Positions 50,485 through 63,966 of a DNA stretch of 64,000 bases are shown one piece after another. The position numbers were made by a program, and so were the translations under genes. The DNA lies in the NCBI GenBank assembly GCA_964017155.1, contig OZ024860.1, forward strand, positions 53,314,056 through 53,378,055, written 5' to 3'. The DNA is from Oasisia sp. SBJ-2009 (lineage: Eukaryota; Annelida; Polychaeta; Sabellida; Siboglinidae). Position 1 is the first letter of the stretch. Every line of letters starts with the position of its first letter. Under the pieces are notes generated by a model. It searched no databases. It was not told where the DNA came from and worked only from the letters and a program-made list of their open reading frames with translations.

Positions 50485-53350
50485 GGCACTTATGTACAAG
50501 TCGGACCCACCTCAAAGTTGCTATTATATCAGTATTTTTGCCAACATTTGATACTTGATTAAATTAATTCATTCAATTATAATCATCTTGCGCGTATTTA
50601 TGTTTTATAAACAGCGCGTCTTGGCAAACTTTCGAGGTCGAAAAGACAGCGCGATTTGTGCCAGTCGAAAGCGCAGCGGTGCATGTTACTGCGCTGTGCA
50701 TATGGAATGAGCGATAAACAGTTTGTTTATGCCGACCGCGCTGTCTTTTCGACCTCAAAAGTCTGCTAAGACGCGCTGTATATAAAACATAAATATGCGC
50801 AAGATCATTATAATTGATAGAATTAATAAAATCAAGTATCAAATATTGGCAAAGATACAGTTATAAAACCAACATTGAGGTGGGCCCGACTTGTACATAA
50901 ATGCCTACACTTGTGGGCGCGTACCTTCACGCGCACTCTCTCAGAAAAGCACGTGTACTCTCAATTTGTTTTCAGAATTTCACTATTTGGCACTTATGTA
51001 CAAGTCGGACACACCTCAATGTTGCTATTATATCAGTATTTTTGCCAACATTTGATACATGATTAAATTAATTCATTCAATTACAATCATCTTGCGCGTA
51101 TTTATGTTTTATAAACAGCGCGTCTTGGCAAACTGTTGAGGTCGAAAAGACAGCGAGATTTGTGCCAGTCGCAAGCGCAGCGGTCACTCTTTCACTATTT
51201 GGCACTTATGTACAAGTCGGACCCACCTCAATGTTGCTATTATATCAGTATTTTTGCCAACATTTGATACTTGTTTAAATTAATTTATTCAATTATAATC
51301 ACCTTGCGCGTATTTATGTTTTATAAACAGCGCGTCTTGGCAAACTTTTGAGGTCGAAAAGACAGCGCGATTTGTGCCAGTCGCAAGCGCAGCGGTCACT
51401 ATTTCCCTATTCGGCACTTATGTACAAGTCGGACCCACCTCAATGTTGCTATTATATCACTATTTTTGGCCAACATTTGATACTTGATTACATTAATTCA
51501 TTCAATTATAATCATCTTGCGCGTATTTATGTTTTATAAACAGCGCGTCTTGGCAAACTTTTGAGGTCGAAAAGACAGCGCGGTTTGTGCCAGTCGCAAG
51601 CGCAGCGGTGCATGTTACTGCGCTGAGCATAGGAAATGAGCGATGAACAGTTTGTTTATGCCGACCGCGCTGTCTTTTCGACCTCAAAAGTCTGCTAAGA
51701 CGCGCTGTATATAAAACATAAATATGCGCAAGATCATTATAATTGATAGAATTAATAAAATCAAGTATCAAATGTTGGCAAAGATACAGTTATAATACCA
51801 ACATTGAGGTGGGCCCGACTTGTACATAAATGCCTACACTTGTGGGCGCGTACCTTCACGCGCACTCTCTCAGAAAAGCACGTGTACTCTCAATTTGTTT
51901 TCAGAATTTCACTATTTGGCACTTATGTACAAGTCGGACACACCTCAATGTTGCTATTATATCAGTATTTTTGCCAACATTTGATACATGATTAAATTAA
52001 TTCATTCAATTACAATCATCTTGCGCGTATTTATGTTTTATAAACAGCGCGTCTTGGCAAACTGTTGAGGTCGAAAAGACAGCGCGATTTGTGCCAGTCG
52101 CAAGCGCAGCGGTCACTCTTTCACTATTGGGCACTTATGTACAAGTCGGACCCACCTCAATGTTGCTATTATATCAGTATTTTTGCCAACATTTGATACT
52201 TGTTTAAATTAATTTATTCAATTATAATCACCTTGCGCGTATTTATGTTTTATAAACAGCGCGTCTTGGCAAACTTTTGAGGTCGAAAAGACAGCGCGGT
52301 TTGTGCCAGTCGCAAGCGCAGCGGTGCATGTTACTGCGCTGAGCATAGGAAATGAGCGATGAACAGTTTGTTTATGCCGACCGCGCTGTCTTTTCGACCT
52401 CAAAAGTCTGCTAAGACGCGCTGTATATAAAACATAAATATGCGCAAGATCATTATAATTGATAGAATTAATAAAATCAAGTATCAAATGTTGGCAAAGA
52501 TACAGTTATAATACCAACATCGGGGTGGGCCCGACTTGTACATAAATGCCTACACTTGCGGGCGCGTACCTTCACGCGCACTCTCTCATAAAAGCACGTA
52601 TACTCTCAATTTGTTTTCAGAATTTCACTATTTGGCACTTATGTACAAGTCGGACCCACCTCAATGTTGCTATTATATCAGTATTTTTGCCAACATTTGA
52701 TACATGATTAAATTAATTCATTCAATTACAATCATCTTGCGCGTATTTATGTTTTATAAACAGCGCGTCTTGGCAAACTGTTGAGGTCGAAAAGGCAGCG
52801 CGATTTGTGCCAGTCGCAAGCGCAGCGGTCACTATTTCCCTATTTGGCACTTATGTACAAGACGGACCCACCTCAATGTTGCTATTATATCACTATTTTT
52901 GGCCAACATTTGATACTTGATTAAATTAATTCATTCAATTATAATCATCTTGCGCGTATTTGTGTTTTATAAACAGCGCTTCTTGGCAAACTTTCGAGGT
53001 CGAAAAGACAGCGCGATTTGTGCCAGTCGAAAGCGCAGCGGTGCATGTTACTGCGCTGTGCATATGGAATGAGCGATAAACAGTTTGTTTATGCCGACCG
53101 CGCTGTCTTTTCGACCTCAAAAGTCTGCTAAGACGCGCTGTATATAAAACATAAATATGCGCAAGATCATTATAATTGATAGAATTAATAACATCAAGTA
53201 TCAAATGTTGGCAAAGATACAGTTATAATACCAACATTGAGGTGGGCCCGACTTGTACATGAATGCCTACACTTGCGGGCGCGTACCTTCACGCGCACTC
53301 TCTCATAAAAGCACGTATACTCTCAATTTGTTTTCAGAATTTCACTATTT
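50485..53350. repeat. Region V eight-unit HOR, copy 3, 2866 bp
   Basis: It has the same unit order. The first L (50485-50988) is a different hybrid. It is like the L at 53351 from the left arm through GTCTGCTAAG, then like L 44753 from AATAAAATCAAG onward (AAATATTGG, ATAAAACC). The switch lies within about 50765-50829. The final L (52846) has a private TATTTGTG in an arm that otherwise matches copies 1 and 2. Confidence 0.93.
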
Positions 53351-55792
53351 GGCACTTATGTACAAGTCGGACCCACCTCAAAGTTGCTATTATATCAGTA
53401 TTTTTGCCAACATTTGATACTTGATTAAATTAATTCATTCAATTATAATCATCTTGCGCGTATTTATGTTTTATAAACAGCGCGTCTTGGCAAACTTTCG
53501 AGGTCGAAAAGACAGCGCGATTTGTGCCAGTCGAAAGCGCAGCGGTGCATGTTACTGCGCTGTGCATATGGAATGAGCGATAAACAGTTTGTTTATGCCG
53601 ACCGCGCTGTCTTTTCGACCTCAAAAGTCTGCTAAGACGCGCTGTATATAAAACATAAATATGCGCAAGATCATTATAATTGATAGAATTAATAACATCA
53701 AGTATCAAATGTTGGCAAAGATACAGTTATAATACCAACATTGAGGTGGGCCCGACTTGTACATGAATGCCTACACTTGCGGGCGCGTACCTTCACGCGC
53801 ACTCTCTCATAAAAGCACGTATACTCTCAATTTGTGTTCAGTATTTCACTATTTGGCACTGATGTACAAGTCGGACCCACCTCAATATTGCTATTATATC
53901 AGTATTTTTGCCAACATTTGATATTTGATTAAATTAATTCATTCAATTATAATCATCTTGCGCGTATTTGTGTTTTATAAACAGCACGTCTTGGCAAACT
54001 TTTGAGGTCGAAAAGACAGCGCGATTTGTGCCAGTCGCATGCGCAGCGGTCACTATTTCCCTATTTGGCACTTATGTACAAGTCGGACCCACCTCAATGT
54101 TGCTATTATATCACTATATTTGGCCAACATTTGATACTTGATTAAATTATTTCATTCAATTATAATCATCTTGCGCGTATTTATGTTTTATAAACAGCGC
54201 GTCTTGGCAAACGTTTGGGGTCGAAAAGACAGCACGATTTGTGCCAGTCGCAAGCCCAGCGGTGCATGTTTCTGCGCTGTGCATATGAAATGAGCGATAA
54301 ACAGTTTGCTTATGCCGACCACGCTGTATTTTCGACCTCAAAAGTCTGCTAAGACGCGCTATATATAAAACATTAATATGCGCAAGATGATTATAATTGA
54401 TTGAATTAACAACATCAAGTATCAAATGTTGGCAAAGATACAGTTATAATACCAAAATTTAGGTGGGCCCGACTTGTACATCAATGCCCACACTTGCGGG
54501 CACGTACCTTCACGCGCACTCTCTCATAAAAGCACGTATACTCTCAATTTGTTTTCAGTATTTCACTATTTGGCACCTATGTACAAGTCGGACCCACCTC
54601 AATGTTGTTATTATATCAGTATTTTTGCCAACATTTGATACTTGATTAAATTAATTCATTGAATTATAATCATCTTGCGCGTATTTATGTTTTATAAACA
54701 GCGCGTCTTGGCAAACTTTTGAGGATGAAAAGACAGCGCGACTTGTGCCAGTCGCAAGCGCAGCGGTGCATGTTACTGCGCTGAGCATATGAAATGAGCG
54801 ATGTACGGTTTGTTTATGCCGACCGCGCTGTCTTTTCGACCTCAAAAGTATGTTAAGACGCGCTGTATATAAAACATAGATATGCGCAAGATCATTATAA
54901 TTGATAGAATTAATAAAATCAAGTATCAAATGTTGGCAAAGATACAGTTATAATACCAACATTGAGGTGGGCCCGACTTGTACATAAATGCCTACACTTG
55001 CGGGCGCGTACCTTCACGCGCACTCTCTCATAAAAGCACGTATACTCTCAATTTGTTTTCAGAATTTCACTATTTGGCACTTATGTACAAGTCGGACCCA
55101 CCTCAAAGTTGCTATTATATCAGTACTTTTGCCAACATTTGATACCTGATTAAATTAATTCATTCAATTATAATCATCTTGCGCGTATTTATGTTTTATA
55201 AACAGCGCGTCTTGGCAAACTTTTGAGGTCGAACAAACAGCGCGATTTGTGCCAGTCGCAAGCGCAGCGGTCACTATTTCCCTATTTGGCACTTATGTAC
55301 AGGTCGGACCCACCTCAATGTTGCTATTATATCACTATTTTTGGCCAACATTTGATACTTGATTAAATTAATTCATTCAATTATAATCATCTTGCGCGTA
55401 TTTATGTTTTATAAACAGCGCGTCTTGGCAAACTTTTGAGGTCGAAAAGACAGCGCGGTTTGTGCCAGTCGAAAGCGCAGCGGTGCATGTTACTGCGCTG
55501 TGCATATGGAATGAGCGATAAACAGTTTGTTTATGCCGACCGCGCTGTCTTTTCGACCTCAAAAGTCTGCTAAGACGCGCTGTATATAAAACATAAATAT
55601 GCGCAAGATCATTATAATTGATAGAATTAATAACATCAAGTATCAAATGTTGGCAAAGATACAGTTATAATACCAACATTGAGGTGGGCCCGACTTGTAC
55701 ATGAATGCCTACACTTGCGGGCGCGTACCTTCACGCGCACTCTCTCATAAAAGCACGTATACTCTCAATTTGTGTTCAGTATTTCACTATTT
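53351..55792. repeat. Region V insert block, L-S-L-L-S-L, 2442 bp
   Basis: L 53351, S 53855, L 54067, L 54572, S 55076 and L 55288. The first five units resemble 43027-44752 plus an S with GTCGAACAAACAG and TACCTGATTAAATT. With the preceding 2866 bp repeat it makes a 5308 bp super-repeat. Confidence 0.92.
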
Positions 55793-58658
55793 GGCACTGA
55801 TGTACAAGTCGGACCCACCTCAATATTGCTATTATATCAGTATTTTTGCCAACATTTGATATTTGATTAAATTAATTCATTCAATTATAATCATCTTGCG
55901 CGTATTTGTGTTTTATAAACAGCACGTCTTGGCAAACTTTTGAGGTCGAAAAGACAGCGCGGTTTGTGCTAGTCGCAAGCGCAGCGGTGCATGTTACTGC
56001 GCTGAGCATAGGAAATGAGCGATGAACAGTTTGTTTATGCCGACCGCGCTGTCTTTTCGACCTCAAAAGTCTCCTAAGACGCGCTGTATATAAAACATAA
56101 ATATGCGCAAGATCATTATAATTGATAGAATTAATAAAATCAAGTATCAAATATTGGCAAAGATACAGTTATAAAACCAACATTGAGGTGGGCCCGACTT
56201 GTACATAAATGCCTACACTTGTGGGCGCGTACCTTCACGCGCACTCTCTCAGAAAAGCACGTGTACTCTCAATTTGTTTTCAGAATTTCACTATTTGGCA
56301 CTTATGTACAAGTCGGACACACCTCAATGTTGCTATTATATCAGTATTTTTGCCAACATTTGATACATGATTAAATTAATTCATTCAATTACAATCATCT
56401 TGCGCGTATTTATGTTTTATAAACAGCGCGTCTTGGCAAACTGTTGAGGTCGAAAAGACAGCGAGATTTGTGCCAGTCGCAAGCGCAGCGGTCACTCTTT
56501 CACTATTTGGCACTTATGTACAAGTCGGACCCACCTCAATGTTGCTATTATATCAGTATTTTTGCCAACATTTGATACTTGTTTAAATTAATTTATTCAA
56601 TTATAATCACCTTGCGCGTATTTATGTTTTATAAACAGCGCGTCTTGGCAAACTTTTGAGGTCGAAAAGACAGCGCGATTTGTGCCAGTCGCAAGCGCAG
56701 CGGTCACTATTTCCCTATTCGGCACTTATGTACAAGTCGGACCCACCTCAATGTTGCTATTATATCACTATTTTTGGCCAACATTTGATACTTGATTACA
56801 TTAATTCATTCAATTATAATCATCTTGCGCGTATTTATGTTTTATAAACAGCGCGTCTTGGCAAACTTTTGAGGTCGAAAAGACAGCGCGGTTTGTGCCA
56901 GTCGCAAGCGCAGCGGTGCATGTTACTGCGCTGAGCATAGGAAATGAGCGATGAACAGTTTGTTTATGCCGACCGCGCTGTCTTTTCGACCTCAAAAGTC
57001 TGCTAAGACGCGCTGTATATAAAACATAAATATGCGCAAGATCATTATAATTGATAGAATTAATAAAATCAAGTATCAAATGTTGGCAAAGATACAGTTA
57101 TAATACCAACATTGAGGTGGGCCCGACTTGTACATAAATGCCTACACTTGTGGGCGCGTACCTTCACGCGCACTCTCTCAGAAAAGCACGTGTACTCTCA
57201 ATTTGTTTTCAGAATTTCACTATTTGGCACTTATGTACAAGTCGGACACACCTCAATGTTGCTATTATATCAGTATTTTTGCCAACATTTGATACATGAT
57301 TAAATTAATTCATTCAATTACAATCATCTTGCGCGTATTTATGTTTTATAAACAGCGCGTCTTGGCAAACTGTTGAGGTCGAAAAGACAGCGCGATTTGT
57401 GCCAGTCGCAAGCGCAGCGGTCACTCTTTCACTATTGGGCACTTATGTACAAGTCGGACCCACCTCAATGTTGCTATTATATCAGTATTTTTGCCAACAT
57501 TTGATACTTGTTTAAATTAATTTATTCAATTATAATCACCTTGCGCGTATTTATGTTTTATAAACAGCGCGTCTTGGCAAACTTTTGAGGTCGAAAAGAC
57601 AGCGCGGTTTGTGCCAGTCGCAAGCGCAGCGGTGCATGTTACTGCGCTGAGCATAGGAAATGAGCGATGAACAGTTTGTTTATGCCGACCGCGCTGTCTT
57701 TTCGACCTCAAAAGTCTGCTAAGACGCGCTGTATATAAAACATAAATATGCGCAAGATCATTATAATTGATAGAATTAATAAAATCAAGTATCAAATGTT
57801 GGCAAAGATACAGTTATAATACCAACATCGGGGTGGGCCCGACTTGTACATAAATGCCTACACTTGCGGGCGCGTACCTTCACGCGCACTCTCTCATAAA
57901 AGCACGTATACTCTCAATTTGTTTTCAGAATTTCACTATTTGGCACTTATGTACAAGTCGGACCCACCTCAATGTTGCTATTATATCAGTATTTTTGCCA
58001 ACATTTGATACATGATTAAATTAATTCATTCAATTACAATCATCTTGCGCGTATTTATGTTTTATAAACAGCGCGTCTTGGCAAACTGTTGAGGTCGAAA
58101 AGGCAGCGCGATTTGTGCCAGTCGCAAGCGCAGCGGTCACTATTTCCCTATTTGGCACTTATGTACAAGACGGACCCACCTCAATGTTGCTATTATATCA
58201 CTATTTTTGGCCAACATTTGATACTTGATTAAATTAATTCATTCAATTATAATCATCTTGCGCGTATTTATGTTTTATAAACAGCGCTTCTTGGCAAACT
58301 TTCGAGGTCGAAAAGACAGCGCGATTTGTGCCAGTCGAAAGCGCAGCGGTGCATGTTACTGCGCTGTGCATATGGAATGAGCGATAAACAGTTTGTTTAT
58401 GCCGACCGCGCTGTCTTTTCGACCTCAAAAGTCTGCTAAGACGCGCTGTATATAAAACATAAATATGCGCAAGATCATTATAATTGATAGAATTAATAAC
58501 ATCAAGTATCAAATGTTGGCAAAGATACAGTTATAATACCAACATTGAGGTGGGCCCGACTTGTACATGAATGCCTACACTTGCGGGCGCGTACCTTCAC
58601 GCGCACTCTCTCATAAAAGCACGTATACTCTCAATTTGTTTTCAGAATTTCACTATTT
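55793..58658. repeat. Region V eight-unit HOR, copy 4, 2866 bp
   Basis: It has the same unit order as copies 1-3. Its first L carries the same hybrid junction as the L at 47619 (TATTTGTG and CAGCACGTC, then GCGCGGTTTGTGCTAG), not the one at 50485. Copies 2 and 4 therefore share an ancestor for that unit. Confidence 0.93.
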
Positions 58659-60595
58659 GGCACTTATGTACAAGTCGGACCCACCTCAAAGTTGCTATTA
58701 TATCAGTATTTTTGCCAACATTTGATACTTGATTAAATTAATTCATTCAATTATAATCATCTTGCGCGTATTTATGTTTTATAAACAGCGCGTCTTGGCA
58801 AACTTTCGAGGTCGAAAAGACAGCGCGATTTGTGCCAGTCGAAAGCGCAGCGGTGCATGTTACTGCGCTGTGCATATGGAATGAGCGATAAACAGTTTGT
58901 TTATGCCGACCGCGCTGTCTTTTCGACCTCAAAAGTCTGCTAAGACGCGCTGTATATAAAACATAAATATGCGCAAGATCATTATAATTGATAGAATTAA
59001 TAACATCAAGTATCAAATGTTGGCAAAGATACAGTTATAATACCAACATTGAGGTGGGCCCGACTTGTACATGAATGCCTACACTTGCGGGCGCGTACCT
59101 TCACGCGCACTCTCTCATAAAAGCACGTATACTCTCAATTTGTGTTCAGTATTTCACTATTTGGCACTGATGTACAAGTCGGACCCACCTCAATATTGCT
59201 ATTATATCAGTATTTTTGCCAACATTTGATATTTGATTAAATTAATTCATTCAATTATAATCATCTTGCGCGTATTTGTGTTTTATAAACAGCACGTCTT
59301 GGCAAACTTTTGAGGTCGAAAAGACAGCGCGATTTGTGCCAGTCGCATGCGCAGCGGTCACTATTTCCCTATTTGGCACTTATGTACAAGTCGGACCCAC
59401 CTCAATGTTGCTATTATATCACTATATTTGGCCAACATTTGATACTTGATTAAATTATTTCATTCAATTATAATCATCTTGCGCGTATTTATGTTTTATA
59501 AACAGCGCGTCTTGGCAAACGTTTGGGGTCGAAAAGACAGCACGATTTGTGCCAGTCGCAAGCCCAGCGGTGCATGTTTCTGCGCTGTGCATATGAAATG
59601 AGCGATAAACAGTTTGCTTATGCCGACCACGCTGTATTTTCGACCTCAAAAGTCTGCTAAGACGCGCTATATATAAAACATTAATATGCGCAAGATGATT
59701 ATAATTGATTGAATTAACAACATCAAGTATCAAATGTTGGCAAAGATACAGTTATAATACCAAAATTTAGGTGGGCCCGACTTGTACATCAATGCCCACA
59801 CTTGCGGGCACGTACCTTCACGCGCACTCTCTCATAAAAGCACGTATACTCTCAATTTGTTTTCAGTATTTCACTATTTGGCACCTATGTACAAGTCGGA
59901 CCCACCTCAATGTTGTTATTATATCAGTATTTTTGCCAACATTTGATACTTGATTAAATTAATTCATTGAATTATAATCATCTTGCGCGTATTTATGTTT
60001 TATAAACAGCGCGTCTTGGCAAACTTTTGAGGATGAAAAGACAGCGCGACTTGTGCCAGTCGCAAGCGCAGCGGTGCATGTTACTGCGCTGAGCATATGA
60101 AATGAGCGATGTACGGTTTGTTTATGCCGACCGCGCTGTCTTTTCGACCTCAAAAGTCTGTTAAGACGCGCTGTATATAAAACATAGATATGCGCAAGAT
60201 CATTATAATTGATAGAATTAATAAAATCAAGTATCAAATGTTGGCAAAGATACAGTTATAATACCAACATTGAGGTGGGCCCGACTTGTACATAAATGCC
60301 TACACTTGCGGGCGCGTACCTTCACGCGCACTCTCTCATAAAAGCACGTATACTCTCAATTTGTTTTCAGAATTTCACTATTTGGCACTTATGTACAAGT
60401 CGGACCCACCTCAAAGTTGCTATTATATCAGTACTTTTGCCAACATTTGATACCTGATTAAATTAATTCATTCAATTATAATCATCTTGCGCGTATTTAT
60501 GTTTTATAAACAGCGCGTCTTGGCAAACTTTTGAGGTCGAACAAACAGCGCGATTTGTGCCAGTCGCAAGCGCAGCGGTCACTATTTCCCTATTT
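58659..60595. repeat. Region V insert block, truncated copy, L-S-L-L-S
   Basis: L 58659, S 59163, L 59375, L 59880 and S 60384. It matches 53351-55287 at an offset of 5308 bp, including GTCGAACAAACAG in the S and ACATAGATATGCG in the B-type L. The expected sixth unit (like 55288) is replaced by a hybrid L at 60596. Confidence 0.92.
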
Positions 60596-62241
60596 GGCAC
60601 TTATGTACAGGTCGGACCCACCTCAATGTTGCTATTATATCACTATTTTTGGCCAACATTTGATACTTGATTAAATTAATTCATTCAATTATAATCATCT
60701 TGCGCGTATTTATGTTTTATAAACAGCGCGTCTTGGCAAACTTTTGAGGTCGAAAAGGCAGCGCGGTTTGTGCTAGTCGCAAGCGCAGCGGTGCATGTTA
60801 CTGCGCTGAGCATAGGAAATGAGCGATGAACAGTTTGTTTATGCCGACCGCGCTGTCTTTTCGACCTCAAAAGTCTCCTAAGACGCGCTGTATATAAAAC
60901 ATAAATATGCGCAAGATCATTATAATTGATAGAATTAATAAAATCAAGTATCAAATATTGGCAAAGATACAGTTATAAAACCAACATTGAGGTGGGCCCG
61001 ACTTGTACATAAATGCCTACACTTGTGGGCCCGTACCTTCACGCGCACTCTCTCAGAAAAGCACGTGTACTCTCAATTTGTTTTCAGAATTTCACTATTT
61101 GGCACTTATGTACAAGTCGGACACACCTCAATGTTGCTATTATATCAGTATTTTTGCCAACATTTGATACGTGATTAAATTAATTCATTCAATTACAATC
61201 ATCTTGCGCGTATTTATGTTTTATAAACAGCGCGTCTTGGCAAACTGTTGAGGTCGAAAAGACAGCGCGATTTGTGCCAGTCGCAAGCGCAGCGGTCACT
61301 CTTTCACTATTTGGCACTTATGTACAAGTCGGACCCACCTCAATGTTGCTATTATATCAGTATTTTTGCCAACATTTGATACTTGTTTAAATTAATTTAT
61401 TCAATTATAATCACCTTGCGCGTATTTATGTTTTATAAACAGCGCGTCTTGGCAAACTTTTGAGGTCGAAAAGACAGCGCGATTTGTGCCAGTCGCAAGC
61501 GCAGCGGTCACTATTTCCCTATTCGGCACTTATGTACAAGTCGGACCCACCTCAATGTTGCTATTATATCACTATTTTTGGCCAACATTTGATACTTGAT
61601 TACATTAATTCATTCAATTATAATCATCTTGCGCGTATTTATGTTTTATAAACAGCGCGTCTTGGCAAACTTTTGAGGTCGAAAAGACAGCGCGATTTGT
61701 GCCAGTTGAAAGCGCAGCGGTGCATGTTACTGCGCTGTGCATATGGAATGAGCGATAAACAGTTTGTTTATGCCGACCGCGCTGTCTTTTCGACCTCAAA
61801 AGTCTGCTAAGACGCGCTGTATATAAAACATAAATATGCGCAAGATCATTATACTTGATAGAATTAATAACATCAAGTATCAAATGTTGGCAAAGATACA
61901 GTTATAATACCAACATTGAGGTGGGCCCGACTTGTACATGAATGCCTACACTTGCGGGCGCGTACCTTCACGCGCACTCTCTCATAAAAGCACGTATACT
62001 CTCAATTTGTGTTCAGTATTTCACTATTTGGCACTGATGTACAAGTCGGACCCACCTCAATATTGCTATTATATCAGTATATTTGCCAACATTTGATATT
62101 TGATTAAATTAATTCATTCAATTATAATCATCTTGCGCGTATTTGTGTTTTATAAACAGCACGTCTTGGCAAACTTTTGAGGTCGAAAAGACAGCGCGAT
62201 TTGTGCCAGTCGCATGCGCAGCGGTCACTATTTCCCTATTT
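60596..62241. repeat. Region V partial HOR, L-S-S-L-S
   Basis: L 60596, S 61101, S 61313, L 61525 and S 62030. The first L has GAAAAGGCAGCGCGG and then the TGTGCTAGTCGC type. Its spacer has GTGGGCCCGTACC. The second L begins like 45681-type units (TTGATTACATTAATTC) and continues as the GAAAGCGCAGCGG type, so it too is a hybrid. The 2866 bp order is cut short here. Confidence 0.9.
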
Positions 62242-63966
62242 GGCACTTATGTACAAGTCGGACCCACCTCAATGTTGCTATTATATCACTATATTTGGCC
62301 AACATTTGATACTTGATTAAATTATTTCATTCAATTATAATCATCTTGCGCGTATTTATGTTTTATAAACAGCGCGTCTTGGCAAACGTTTGGGGTCGAA
62401 AAGACAGCACGATTTGTGCCAGTCGCAAGCCCAGCGGTGCATGTTTCTGCGCTGTGCATATGAAATGAGCGATAAACAGTTTGTTTATGCCGACCACGCT
62501 GTATTTTCGACCTCAAAAGTCTGCTAAGACGCGCTATATATAAAACATTAATATGCGCAAGATGATTATAATTGATTGAATTAACAACATCAAGTATCAA
62601 ATGTTGGCAAAGATACAGTTATAATACCAAAATTTAGGTGGGCCCGACTTGTACATCAATGCCCACACTTGCGGGCACGTACCTTCACGCGCACTCTCTC
62701 ATAAAAGCACGTATACTCTCAATTTGTTTTCAGTATTTCACTATTTGGCACCTATGTACAAGTCGGACCCACCTCAATGTTGTTATTATATCAGTATTTT
62801 TGCCAACATTTGATACTTGATTAAATTAATTCATTGAATTATAATCATCTTGCGCGTATTTATGTTTTATAAACAGCGCGTCTTGGCAAACTTTTGAGGA
62901 TGAAAAGACAGCGCGACTTGTGCCAGTCGCAAGCGCAGCGGTGCATGTTACTGCGCTGAGCATATGAAATGAGCGATGTACGGTTTGTTTATGCCGACCG
63001 CGCTGTCTTTTCGACCTCAAAAGTCTGTTAAGACGCGCTGTATATAAAACATAGATATGCGCAAGATCATTATAATTGATAGAATTAATAAAATCAAGTA
63101 TCAAATGTTGGCAAAGATACAGTTATAATACCAACATTGAGGTGGGCCCGACTTGTACATAAATGCCTACACTTGCGGGCGCGTACCTTCACGCGCACTC
63201 TCTCATAAAAGCACGTATACTCTCAATTTGTTTTCAGAATTTCACTATTTGGCACTTATGTACAAGTCGGACCCACCTCAAAGTTGCTATTATATCAGTA
63301 CTTTTGCCAACATTTGATACCTGATTAAATTAATTCATTCAATTATAATCATCTTGCGCGTATTTATGTTTTATAAACAGCGCGTCTTGGCAAACTTTCG
63401 AGGTCGAAAAGACAGCGCGATTTGTGCCAGTCGAAAGCGCAGCGGTGCATGTTACTGCGCTGTGCATATGGAATGAGCGATAAACAGTTTGTTTATGCCG
63501 ACCGCGCTGTCTTTTCGACCTCAAAAGTCTGCTAAGACGCGCTGTATATAAAACATAAATATGCGCAAGATCATTATAATTGATAGAATTAATAACATCA
63601 AGTATCAAATGTTGGCAAAGATACAGTTATAATACCAACATTGAGGTGGGCCCGACTTGTACATGAATGCCTACACTTGCGGGCGCGTACCTTCACGCGC
63701 ACTCTCTCATAAAAGCACGTATACTCTCAATTTGTGTTCAGTATTTCACTATTTGGCACTGATGTACAAGTCGGACCCACCTCAATATTGCTATTATATC
63801 AGTATTTTTGCCAACATTTGATATTTGATTAAATTAATTCATTCAATTATAATCATCTTGCGCGTATTTGTGTTTTATAAACAGCACGTCTTGGCAAACT
63901 TTTGAGGTCGAAAAGACAGCGCGATTTGTGCCAGTCGCATGCGCAGCGGTCACTATTTCCCTATTT
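62242..63966. repeat. Region V, L-L-L-S, 1725 bp
   Basis: L 62242, L 62747, L 63251 and S 63755. The first two repeat the pair at 43744 and 54067. The third has TACCTGATTAAATT and AGTACTTTTGCC at its left, as in S 55076, and then the TTTCGAGGTCG / GAAAGCGC type, suggesting an S-to-L switch within the arm. Confidence 0.91.

Noticed and set aside
4688..62820. Plus-strand open frames of 60-98 codons over the right-arm end, spacer and next left arm
   Set aside because: Those checked start at GTG or TTG, they cross unit boundaries, appear and vanish with single base changes such as ACATCAATG against ACATAAATG, and overlap the minus-strand frames. The 98-codon case at 36575 is a result of the 132 bp duplication.
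82..63608. Minus-strand open frames of 61-100 codons, one per L unit, as a multi-copy gene family
   Set aside because: Those checked begin at TTG and not ATG, they exist only because the satellite monomer repeats, they show no recognisable domain, signal or conserved pattern, and the changes between copies look neutral. They are not listed as CDS.
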